Shown: in pieces, positions 11,501 through 21,736 of the stretch
Position numbering within the stretch: the first letter of the stretch is position 1
Layout of the letters: every line of letters begins with the position of its first letter
Origin: Ulva prolifera
Lineage: Eukaryota > Chlorophyta > Ulvophyceae > Ulvales > Ulvaceae
Direction of reading: 5' to 3'
Assembly (NCBI GenBank): GCA_023078555.1
Contig: CM041199.1
Span: 4,841,315 to 4,905,314 of the forward strand
DNA: 64,000 nucleotides
Translations under genes and position numbers: made by a program
The notes under the pieces: model-generated
What the model saw: only the letters and a program-made list of their open reading frames with translations
What the model was told of the DNA's origin: nothing
The model's database searches: none

Positions 11501-13008
11501 CGCCACCCTGGCCAGGTGAGAGCACGTGATGTAAATTCAGAGTCGCTCGACTGATGCGCACGCACAGAAGCGGCCTACACCGAGTCAGAGGCCGCGCACA
11601 AGCTTGTTGACATGCGCAGGTCTCCTTGACTAGTACTGCTGGACGGAAACTCTCTGCGCCTGACGGGCCAGTGTGCCATGTGCAGGAGCGGCACGGAGCG
11701 GCTCAACCGGCACAAGTGTTCACGCGCCCCTGCCCTGCGCACGCGCCGCCAAGCCACGGCTGGAGCTGTTCCGAGACGGTGCCGCGTCCTTCGGTGCGCC
11801 CCTCGAGGTGGTCAGCATGCACCTCCATTGTCCATGCAGCTGTATGCATGTGTCTCTTGGGCACCGTATGGATGCTACACGGCCCCGCTTGTCGACCCCC
11901 TCGGCACATGCGTTCATTTGCACCGGAACAGCGCTGTTGGCGCCTCTCTTAACCAACGGCATGCGTGCCGCATGCTGTGATCGTGCGCCCATGGGCTCGG
12001 CACACGCCTGATATGCGAGTAGACATGTGAGATTTCGACGCCCGCGCAGAGTTTGAGGAAGGCCAGTGCACGGAGGCAAAGGGGGCAGCGATCGCGGTGG
12101 ACAAGGAGGCGGGGCGGCTCGCGGCGGTGGCCGCGGCCGTGGCCCTCTGCCGCAGCCTCCTCCTCGTGATGACCGGGCACCTGCCTCGGCACCGGCCCGT
12201 GCGGCGGCCGCAGGATGCCTCTGCGGTGCTGGCCCGCATGGATGGCGCGCGTGCGCCGCTGCAGAGCGGCAAGCTGGGTAGCGTCCGCCCGGCGCGGCCT
12301 TGCAAGCACCTCCCGACAAACGCCTACATCGCGAAGCGCATGCACGCCGGGCGAGGTCGTTGTGTGGACCCTGCTCAGGTGCTGCACCCATGCTCTCCCC
12401 CCACAAGGACTTGTGGAACACTGCGAGGTACCTCACACCGGGGACCTGCATGCGGCAAAGAGTCGCGGCGACAGTGGAGCTGCATTTGTGTGGGTCTTGC
12501 TGGTTTTCGGTGCCATCGTCGACCGCTATCCACCTCGCTCATGCGTAGTGCCTGCATTTGTTTGATGTGCGGCGTCGTGCAGGTGTTCACCGGTACGCTG
12601 CCATGGTATGGCTCGACGGACGGGGCGGAGACCAGTGCTGCCGGCGCCGCGTTCTGGGGCGGCCCCAGCTGCGATGCAGACACGATGGCGGGGGTGTGCA
12701 CAGCATGGGACGCGGCCAATGCGGCCCACTGCCCGGTCACCGATGCCCGGGGCGGCGGCTGTGCCGGTTGCGCCGGAGCGTGTGGCGCGTGTGGAGGCGG
12801 CTTCTGGGACGGCGGTGGCGGTGGCGGCGGTGGTTTCTGGGACGGCGGCGGCGAAGGCGGTGGTGGTTTCTGGGACGGCGGCGGCGAAGGCGGTGGTGGT
12901 TTCTGGGACGGCGGCGGCGGTGGCGATGGCGGTGGTGGCGGCGACGGCGGCGGCTGTGGCGGTGGCGGCGGCTGTGGCGGTGGAGGTGGCTGTGGGGGCG
13001 GCGGTTGA
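5549..13008 (+). CDS. GRDP-like (DUF1399) glycine-rich-domain protein, copy 1, possibly decaying
   Basis: The ten exons match copy 2 in position and phase: 5549-5899, 7144-7458, 8028-8348, 9053-9378, 9719-10072, 10763-11072, 11295-11378, 11686-11793, 12050-12378, 12583-13008. Exon 1 carries PPLDIAFIWHCH and exon 3 carries YDIDLVWHPH, the paired WHxH signatures of plant GRDP proteins, which are reported to act in stress and growth responses. The last exon ends in a Gly-rich tail with repeated GGFWDGGG units. Two defects are visible against copy 2. An 82-bp insertion in exon 1 (5750-5831) breaks the frame unless it is spliced out. Exon 3 near 8200 is four bases longer, so the frame runs into a TGA. 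Flanking exons are intact and about 80% identical in protein to copy 2. It is either an early pseudogene or carries a sequencing error. The gene identity is firm; its activity is uncertain. Confidence 0.85.
5750..5831 (+). other. 82-bp insertion in exon 1, introner-like
   Basis: Relative to copy 2, exactly 82 bases are added. The junctions carry the 11-bp direct repeat TCAGGGAAGGA (5739-5749 and 5821-5831). The insert holds an internal duplication of CACTGAAACCGAATCTCA. A GT at 5734 and the CAG ending at 5824 would allow a 91-base intron. Its removal keeps the frame at the cost of three codons, and the downstream sequence then reads straight into SVPVPPLDIAF. The insert could be a new intron made by insertion with target duplication, or simple damage. 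Confidence 0.6.
11433..11515 (+). repeat. Exon-derived micro-duplications in intron 7 of copy 1
   Basis: Just downstream of exon 7 lie three pieces of exon 6 of the same gene. Positions 11433-11452 are an exact inverted copy of 10847-10866. Positions 11453-11476 (one mismatch) and 11493-11515 (perfect) are direct copies of 10879-10902. A palindromic GGGTCAGCTGACCC sits between the two direct copies. Confidence 0.85.
12793..13005 (+). repeat. Gly-rich coding minisatellite (GGFWDGGG units)
   Basis: The C-terminal exon of copy 1 repeats a unit of about 33-36 bases encoding GGFWDGGGEGG four times. It then degenerates into GGC/GGT runs encoding Gly with spaced Cys (CGGGGG). The tail of copy 2 lies in the same place but has a different composition, so the tails evolve by repeat turnover. 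Confidence 0.85.
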
Positions 13009-14045
13009 AAGGCTGGTGGACCGTCACGCTCATGGAAGCGCTTCAAGCTTCAGCAGTGTAAAGTAAAGAAAATTACATGACTCTGGCAATAGTATACAAT
13101 CGAGTATGCAAATCAGAGACAATGACAGACTCGGAGACTTCTAGCCCATATGGTAATATTACAATTACTTTCAATCGGGATGGGTTTGTGCTGACTCAAT
13201 GAAATATGTGTGTGTACATGTATGACAGTGGGCGCAGAGACTGGGCACATATCTTTGGATTGAGAAGCAGACCTCCATGTTGTGGACAGTGCTTGAATAG
13301 CACAATCTCGATCATATCAGCTGTCACCATCAACGCTATCCCGACTCTGGAATCGATGCGAGTATGAGTGTATATGCCATTCAGAGACAGTGACTGGCCA
13401 CTCTTGCCCCTGATTTCTGGGTTGGGTATTTATGAGGTATCTGTGTGTATGGCGATGCATGGATTATTTTGATCGTAATGACAGGTGCTTTGTTCTGATT
13501 CTCTGCCATTAAATGGCCCGAGCTCTAGAGCTTGTACTACAGGATGGTAGTACCATCGGGTTCGTAACTGTACTACCATCTTGTTAGTGGGTTGCCCAGA
13601 AAACGATGTTTTCAGAGACACTGGAGCAAAGCAAAACGGAGCGACAGCATAGCTGATGCTTCTATAGAGCTCGATTTGTGCAGAGCGGCATCCCAGGAGC
13701 CGGCAGTACTAGTGGACAGCATGCATGTACATAACAAGATTTCCAGATCCTCACTGCGTGACCGTGTCATACAGCGACACGAGATAGAGCGATTGCGCGG
13801 CGACGAACTGGAGTATTCTTCGCGTTGTCTTGGACGACACAGCCACTGCAATGCCGACGCCCAGAAGTCATGTAACGCCTGACGCACATGAATGTGCCTG
13901 CTTCTGTAACAGCCGGTGCTCTGCAGACAGTATTTTTTGCAGCTACGACAGTTGGGATCGTAACAAGTTTCACCAACGTGGTGAATTGGCACCTGGCTAC
14001 TCTCGTTTAAGTTGTCCAAACTTGTATTGATACAGAAACTTCCCG
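13009..14045. other. Spacer between the two GRDP copies
   Basis: This is about 1 kb between the stop of copy 1 and the ATG of copy 2. It contains a short inverted repeat: ACAGGATGGTAGTAC at 13539-13553 pairs with GTACTACCATCTTGT at 13570-13584, one mismatch, over a 16-base loop. No coding exon is evident. Confidence 0.5.
13057..13061 (+). promoter_or_regulatory. Candidate TGTAA polyadenylation signal
   Basis: TGTAA lies 49 bases after the stop of GRDP copy 1. TGTAA is the usual green-algal poly(A) signal. The pentamer is short, and the adjoining TAAAGTAAAG also resembles the SINE tail found elsewhere in the window, so this call is tentative. Confidence 0.35.
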
Positions 14046-17000
14046 ATGCATCACAACGCGGTGGGTGAAGAGCTTCGCCGGGATCTGGTCCAGTTACTGG
14101 TGAAGGCAGTCGCAACTGAGCACAATTTCCTGCGTCAAGTTGAGACCTTCGCAGATATATTGTACGATGAGGCCGTTGTTCGCGCATCTGCGCAGCGATA
14201 CGAGCGCTTGTGGATCCCAGCGGTGGCTGCAAGTCTGAGGCGAGGGATTTCAGTGCCGGTGCCACCGCTTGACATTGCGTTTATATGGCACAGTCATGCG
14301 CTGTGCCCCACGAGGTATACACTCTTTCACTGATCGGCACATCGCCACATGCAGCGAGTTGTTTGTTCACGGCTGTCCCGCCGTATCTGAGCACATCTGT
14401 GCGGTTGGCCGCAGCTGTGCAAACGGATGGCCATCCGCTAGCAATATCGCCACCGCCTTGGCACACGGAAAAGAGACATGTGCTTTGATGAGGCATCCAG
14501 CCTGTGTCCGGAGCTCCGCGTTTGGTAGAGGCTTTGCGTACTGTTGCGTTTCCGCATGTGTTCCTATCAATTCGGCATATCATATCAAAGACACACAACA
14601 AAAATCAAGGTACTTAAACAGTATAGTCTCGTGCCAATTTACTAATCGCGCCATGAACGCTGGCACACGTCGCTGAATGCACAATAGTTCGTCCCGTGGA
14701 CAACTCAGCACCGGTCTGTATCGTTAGTATTATGTAAGCATGCAGTGAAGACGCTTTAGCATCTACGAACCCAAATTCTGCTGTGTGTGTGTGTGGTGAT
14801 AATTCATTTTTAACCTGGGCTGACTATCGTCTGGAGCAACCACACTCTGGCGTACATGGTTAGGTCAGCTTGTCCAAGCAAACGGGGATTCCCAGAGCTG
14901 AGTCTATCAGCTATCTCGAAACGAAACGTTATCACGTTTTGGCAATTCATGCGAGGGTCACCTGATGATGGTGTGGCCAGTGGGTACCACAGTAAATCCG
15001 CTCAGGTAGCATGCTCCTTGGGCAGGAGTCATTGTGGATGCATGCATGGTCTGCCACTTTATAACTTGTCATTTGATGATCGTATAGATCCTCGCAGTAT
15101 GACCCTGCGTTGATAGTGGATGTGCCGACATGGAAGTATGTTCTGGGCATCTGCAACGTGATCCATCCACTTGGAGCCGCTGCTTGCAGCAACAACTCGC
15201 ATTGCTGCGCGATCCTGTCACGTTCGGTAAAGATGGCATTCCACACGGTCTTTTGGCTGCCTTTGATCTGGCTCTTGCCGAAACTGCAGTGGGGCACCCG
15301 CAGGCCTGTCCCATAGCTCAGACACCAGATCAGAGCAGAATATTCTGCTGCTCTTGTGGTCCCCGCAAGCTCATCTGCAGCTTACACTTCCTCCTCAGAA
15401 GTAGCTGTGTATGCATCAGCAGTTCTGGACGAATCCAGCGGCGGTGCAGGTACTTCTCCGACTGGGAGCGCCTCGCGGGAGGAGTGCCCGACTTTGTGTT
15501 CCCGGGGCCCCCCACCGTCCTCCCCAACGGCAGCCCCCCCGGCCTCCACACCGTCATCAACCTGACGACCCGCGCTGCCGCCCTGGAGAGCATGTGGCGC
15601 TCCCTCGGCGAACACTCACCTGCCACTGCTGCAGCACGGTCGCATGCAGGCAGTGAGCTGTCGTATGATGTTGCGGCGGCTGCATTGCGGCAGGGGGTCT
15701 TCTTCTACCAGGTCTCGCTGCCCCACTACCGGGACGAAGGCTTCATACAGAACGCTGTGAGCAGGTGCGTGGTACTTTGGGCTACGGATCCTGCACGCAG
15801 GTTTGTGCCACTTCAGATCATCGAAGAAATCAAACAAATCACGTGAGGACTCAGATGTACGCTTGGTAGATCAATTGATCTCTGAGGCTTGGGCCGGATT
15901 CAAGGATTCTTTGTGGTTTCAGCCTACACAGCACGTGCAAAGACGGTTGATTATTACATTCATTAGAAATCTGCCAAATCCAGCACTCAAACGTATCACA
16001 TGGACGCACACCCTTCGTGCGCAATTCTCAGAGCACAACTGGAATCTACTTACCAGAATCTTCACCAAGATTCGCGCTGCTTTGCAATCATGACACTCAC
16101 ATGCAGCCAGCCGTAAACACGACCAGCGCAGGTACCTCACGTTCCTGAGCATCCGCCAGGCCAACCCGGGCGTGAAGCTGTGCCCGACGTACGACATCGA
16201 CCTCGTGTGGCACTCCCACATGAGCCTGCCGCACCGCTACAAGGCCGACACCGAGGCCATCCTGGGGATGCACTTCTCCCATGACGACTCCATCAACAAC
16301 CGCTCCGCGGACTCCGAGCTGCAGCAGCTGCAGCAGACAACAGAGCGCCTGTTTGAGCAGGCCGACTCGCAGTTCTTCCAGGCCGGCGGCATGTTTCGCG
16401 GCATCCCGACGCGGCTCACGCCACAGCAGCGCCGCGCCTGCTTCCCCGGTGCGCGCCGCACGAGCTGTCGTGTGCCACCCGGTGTGATGTCCCGTGCATG
16501 TGGCGACGGCTTCCACACGCCTCATCGATCGCGAGGAACGTGCATCGATCCGGAATCCACCGGTGGAAGGCTTGCCGGTACTGTTCCCATGTGCAGACCT
16601 CAGGTGCGGGCCACATAAGCCGTCCAGCGCCACAATATGAGCCTCTATCTCGTATGCGGTGCTATGCACGTGTGCAGTGCCTCTGAACCGTTTCTGGTGG
16701 CGGGTCTGGGGCTACACTGTTGCCAAGGAACCCATCCTGCAGGGCTTTTCAATCCACTCCTCTGCATCCTGACGAGGGTGTTGGCGGCATGTGCAGCGTG
16801 TTGAGGGGTGAGCTCTTCCCGCGCGTCGACTTTGCTGCAGCACAAGCTGATGGCGCTGCGATGCTTGGCGGCGAGGAGCAGCTCTCTGAAAGCAGGGTGG
16901 ATGAGCTGCGCCTGAACCTTGGCCACAAAGCCACCTGAGGATGAGGCCCATGTGCACAGTGTCACACGCCCTGTACTGCATCATGCTGTTCTGTGTCTGT

Positions 17001-20000
17001 GGCAGTCCAGCGATAAGACCGCTCTACCACTGGACACTTGCACGTCGCGACGTGCAAGGATCCAGTGGTATAGCGGCCATATCACTGGATTGCCACAGTG
17101 TCTCGTTCTTTGAACCACACGGCCGTGCGGCCTGCTGTAGAGCACGGTCGGTTTGGTCGGTCTGCTGCAGCTCGTCGTGGCCGGTAGCGCAAATTGCACT
17201 GACCCAGAGCGAGACAAACAGGATGTCCACGTAGCACCTGGCGCGGTCGTGTCTGACGTCCTGGCACTGCCGCAGAGGCGCCTCCATCGTCGATCCTGTT
17301 GACTCTGAAGGGCTACCGCTGGGTGACGGCACGTGGAGGCCGTCGCGGCGCGGGGCAGCCCCTTCACCCCGATGCAGCCATCACAGCCTGGGGCCTCTCC
17401 CCCGTCCAGCGGCCTGCTAGACCTGTCTGCAGCTGCCGCACCTCTGGCACGCAGGTGGACATGCAATCTACCGCAGAGGCCCTGGATGTTGCATACACTG
17501 GGATATTGAGGGAGACTCTGAGCATCGCGGTGGAGCAGACCTCAGCAGCCGGCACAGCGGGCAAGTGCTCCATCGCATCTGTTGAGGTGTCCGTCGGCCA
17601 GTGGCTTCAGGTGCGCGTCCACCACGTGTACTGGAGGAGACACCGCGTGACACTGTATGCATGCTTATATAGGTAGCTATCGTCGTGTGAACCAAGTGAT
17701 CCTTGAACATGTAAGCACACATCTCTTTGCAGACGATGTGCATGCATGTGCAGGGGGCCCGGAAGGCTGCGGGTGGCGACGCTGCGGCGAGTGTGGACGT
17801 TGAGGTGCCAGTGAAGCTCCGCGGCCGGGCCGGCCGATGCACCGCAGTGCTGACCCTGATGATCTCCACCCACTTCAACTCCGTGCACTGCAAGCCGCCG
17901 GTGCTGCTTGGGGCAGGGCAGTGCCCGGGCGCCATGCATTCCGAGCACGAGTCCGCGGCGGCGGCTGTGTCGCAGCCGGAGCTGCTGCTGCCGACGGAGG
18001 CGGTGCACGGGGAGGGGGAGGACTCTGCGGAGACGCGGTCCTTCCTGGTCCCCGTGCAGGCGTCCGGGAGGCAGGGCAGCCTGCTTGGGCAGCCGCTGCT
18101 GGTGCGCTGACCAGCATGCCATGCAGTGCTCAGGCTGGAGGGGTTCCAGAACCGTGTCCATTGATGTCTTTCAACGTTCAGCTGCATCGCCGTGGAAATT
18201 GACGGGCCACCTCGCGTGAAGTACCGCATGCATGCGCCGGCCTGCCAACGGGACTGCTTTGGCAGACGGCTGTGTCGTTGCAAACATTCTGCGTGTGTTT
18301 GCCACACGACAGGCACCTCAGGCGTCTAGGCACAGTTTAAGCTGTAGCTTGCAAACCGTGCATGCTGTCGAGTGTGCATGCATAGCCGCGGGTGTCTCTC
18401 CGCGGAGTCCACAACGTCTGGGGAATGTGTCTATGGAATTCTCAAGCTGAAACTGTCTCATGGAATTTCCAATCTCCTCAGTGTGTGAATAATGTTGCGC
18501 TGTCTCACATGTCACGTGCCCACCTGACATGTTCTCCTTAAAGGTGTGGTCCGCCCTTGAAACCTAGTAGGCCAGGTCGGCCGGCCTATTTAAATTTGAT
18601 GCAGCAAGCATGTCAACGCAGCCCTCCACTGCCCTTCCCCCTGCGCATCGCTCGCAGAGCCTCGAAAGCTGCATGTCAGCATACAGATATACTTCGCATG
18701 CACATGCACTTGCGTGCATCGTGTTTTCAGTGTGCCGTGAGTGCAGGCGCGGGTGACAAATACCTCGAGGCACCTCGCGACTGCTGTCGAGGTGTACGCC
18801 AATGGAAACGACGTCACACCGTTGGACCCTGGGTCACCCTTCCCGGCCGCCACCGCCCACTCCGTCAACCTCGCCACCCTGGCCAGCTGGGATATGTGCC
18901 CGTGGCCGAAGCGCGAGGACAGCCTCATCATTGCAGGCACGCAGAGCCAGGTCATTGTCTGTGATCCAGATGGAGCTGGCTCGGCGCTGGAGGCGGCGGC
19001 GGGCATGCGGGCGTTCCTGATCCGCAGCGGCGACAAGGACTGGGGCCTGCTCTACGGTGCGGGCTCATGCGTTCCTGATTTCAGCCCGCATCGGGAGGCT
19101 TTGCCAAGTTGAAACAGAACAACGTAGGAAAAACAAGTTCTCGAGGCTCCTGCCTGCTTGCGATCGATCCCGACGCCGCAGCCCACCCGCAACGCTCATG
19201 CTATGGGCTTCCCTGCATCTCTCAGAAACATGTGAGACCATGCAGGCCGATCGATCTCCGAAGAGACGGTCACATGAGCGATCACCGTCCAGGGACAGCG
19301 CGCGCTGATAGTCGAATTTCGAAACAGTCAAGCCCTGCACGCCTTTGTATTGTCGTTGACATGGCACGTTTATGGACGCCACGACTCGCCACAACGGAGC
19401 GATGACCTTTGTACTGCAATGCCATATGCATGCCAGGAGAGGGTGTTGCCCGTGGGTGTCTCTAGAACTACTGCGGGCCCGCCAGCTCTGCCACTTGTTC
19501 TCTGACATGACGCCGGAGATTTCGCTGCAGGGTGGTGGAGCCTGAAGGACACATCGGACAAGGGCAGCGCCACGCCTGAGATGCAGCCGAACATCCAGCT
19601 GCATATACTTGCCCCAGGTGCGCTGCCGCAGCCGTCACGCCACGCAAGAGAGGCTGTGGCAATCCAGTGGTATAGCGGCCATATCACTGGATTGCCACAG
19701 AGGCTGTCACACGGTACACTGCAACCAACAACCTCTGAGGACTCTGAGACCCAGAGCACACGATGCGGATGCGCAGCGCATGGTCCAGCGCGACTTCTGT
19801 GGCGTGCACGACCATGCGCATCGAGTGTCTTGGCTGTGGCAGAAGAGTGAGTGGCATAGACAAACACAGCGAAATGTTCTCTTCCGAATCAACCGCCACG
19901 TATGCACAGGCACCGCACGCACACATGCCTCAGTCTGCCAGGACCCAGTGTCTTCACTGCCTCCACGTTACCCACGTGCACAGTTCCTTGGCCGCTACGT

Positions 20001-21736
20001 GATGATTTTTTTTCTCCAGCGCTTGACACAACTTACGCGTGTGTCGCGTGCAGGAGCGGTGCAGAGCGACTCCGCCGGCACCCAGGCGGCCCTCTCCTGT
20101 GAAGGCGCCGCCACGCCACGGCTGGAGCTGTTCTGTGACGGCTCCGCGTGCTTCGGTGTGGCCCGCAGCCTGCCCATCGATGCGACTGCGTCTTTCATTT
20201 GCTGCATGAACTCTCCGATCCTGCGCTGATTTGCTGAAATGTGAGTGTGCAAACACTTCACACAGCGGCACTCAATAGCATTCAAAATAAGTATGAAGCA
20301 GTAGTGGATGCATGATCTATTTGCGAACGTATTTTTCCTCTCGACCCGAGGCTCGCAGCTGCATGCGGTGTGGCTTGTGCCCGCCGATTGTACATTGCAC
20401 CGGCATATGACCGTCTGAAGTGAGCCATGCAAGCAGACCTTGCCAGTGAGTTTCTGACACCTGGTGCTGCACAGAATTTGATGGGAGCCAGGCCGCAAAC
20501 CTCAACGGGGCCTCGATTCCCATGGACAAGGAGGCCGGGCAGCTCGCCGCGGTCGCGGCAACAGTCGCCCTCTGCCGCAGCCTGCTCCTCGTGATGACGG
20601 GGCCCCTGCCGCGGTCCGGGCGCGTGCGGCAGCCGCAGGATGCCTCTGCGGTGCTGGCCGGCATGGACAGCAAGCACGAGGCGCTGCGGGACGGCCAGCT
20701 CGGCAGCGTCGCCGTGGCACAGCAGTGCAAGCACCTCCCGACGAATGCCTACGTCGCCAAGCGCATGCATGCTGGGCGACAGCGCCGCGGCCGGGGCGCG
20801 CAGGGGCCCACGGAACGCGATGAGGCGGATCCAGAGCCCGCTGAGGTGCCGCACCCGTTCACCCGACAATTCAGCCCTGTCATTTGCACATACGAAGCAG
20901 CGTACCACCCCGATTGCGTGTCGTCCTGGGTATGCGTTCGGGCATGATCTTGCGCAAGGCCAACAGTATCTCTGTTCGTTGCCGTACATTGGCCGCCTTT
21001 AAAACTGAGGCCTATCTCCTGGCAGCTCCATTCACAAGTACAAACTGCCAGCACATAGGCTGGAGGTACGCAGTCAGCCCATGCGTGCCAAGACGCTGAC
21101 GTAGCTTGTGGACGACATGAGCTCACGCCGTGGCTGCTCCTCCTGCTGTGGCCTATCCCGGCAGCGAACCCGTTGGAGTGCCTGCACTGTTGCGTGGGAG
21201 TGCATGAGAGAGCTTGGCGACGGCTTCTGGACAAGACACGAGAAAGCTGCGTGGCAATCTGCGCACGCAGCGGCAGTGATGTTGTGCAGGTGTACACCGG
21301 AACGCTGCTGTGGTATGGCACAACGGACGACGATGCGTCGGGCGCGATCGGCGCCGTGTTCTGGGGTGGCACAGCTTGCGACGACGCAAGCGCCGCCGCG
21401 GATGTGTGCGCGGCGTGGGACGAGGCCTCCAACACAACCGGTGAAGGCGGCGATGGCGCAGGTGACGGTGATGGCGACGGTGATGGCGACGGCGACGGCG
21501 GCGACGGTGATGGCGACGGCGGCGACGGCGGCGATGGCGACGGCGACGGCGGCGACGGTGACGGCGACGACGACGACGACGACGTCAGAGGTGACTGTGG
21601 CGACTGCGATGGGGGTGATGACGGAGGTGGTGACGATGGAGGTGATGACGGAGGCGGCGGCGATGACGGTGGTGATGGAGGGGGCGACGGAGGTGGCTGT
21701 GGTGGCTGCGGCGGATGTGGTGGCTGTGGTGGATAG
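14046..21736 (+). CDS. GRDP-like (DUF1399) glycine-rich-domain protein, copy 2, intact
   Basis: Exons: 14046-14314, 15450-15764, 16132-16448, 17276-17610, 17754-18101, 18747-19056, 19531-19617, 20054-20155, 20475-20845, 21290-21736. Together they give 2901 bases, a clean 966-residue frame. Residues ~1-300 form the GRDP/DUF1399-like region, with PPLDIAFIWHSH near residues 77-88 and YDIDLVWHSH in exon 3, each followed by conserved Arg-Tyr or Tyr-Lys-Ala-Asp. Residues ~300-860 are family-like and conserved with copy 1 (for example SWDMCPW and FLIRSGDKDWGLLYG). The last ~100 residues are Gly/Asp-rich, ending in Gly-Gly-Cys repeats. Plant GRDP proteins combine DUF1399 with a Gly-rich tail and are implicated in growth and stress signalling; the molecular activity is unknown. 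Introns 3 and 7 carry small foldback insertions. Confidence 0.9.
16999..17096. repeat. 98-bp double-palindrome foldback element
   Basis: Two 49-base arms (16999-17047 and 17048-17096) meet at CACGTCG/CGACGTG and pair with only a few mismatches. Each arm is itself a small palindrome. The outer ends read GTGGCA and TGCCAC. Flanks TGTGTCT (16992-16998) and AGTGTCT (17097-17103) match at 6 of 7, as expected for a 7-bp target duplication. The element lies in intron 3 of GRDP copy 2. The last 37 bases are identical to part of the 43-bp element at 19656-19698. Confidence 0.88.
19656..19698. repeat. 43-bp foldback element with 7-bp TSD
   Basis: GTGGCAATCCAGTG at the left pairs perfectly with CACTGGATTGCCAC at the right around a GTATAGCGGCCATAT centre. 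Perfect 7-bp direct repeats AGAGGCT flank it (19649-19655 and 19699-19705). It lies in intron 7 of GRDP copy 2 and belongs to the same family as 16999-17096. Confidence 0.88.
21442..21733 (+). repeat. Gly/Asp-rich coding repeat tail of GRDP copy 2
   Basis: GGCGAC and GGTGAT triplet-pair runs encode a Gly-Asp polymer with one run of about six Asp. This is followed by Gly-rich DNA encoding repeated GGC (Gly-Gly-Cys) to the stop. The strongly acidic middle contrasts with the Trp/Phe-containing tail of copy 1. Confidence 0.85.

Noticed and set aside
12375-13046. Minus-strand Pro-rich (PPPPSQKPPPP) frame
   Set aside because: It is antisense to the Gly-rich tail of GRDP copy 1. Gly-codon repeats read backwards always give Pro runs, and exon phase supports the plus strand.
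14760-14800. TGTGTG microsatellite
   Set aside because: It is a very short simple repeat with no unusual context.
15130-15450. Plus-strand frame upstream of GRDP copy 2 exon 2 as an extra exon
   Set aside because: Exon 1 joins exon 2 directly in phase (…CPT-R-YFSDW…), and copy 1 has no matching segment.
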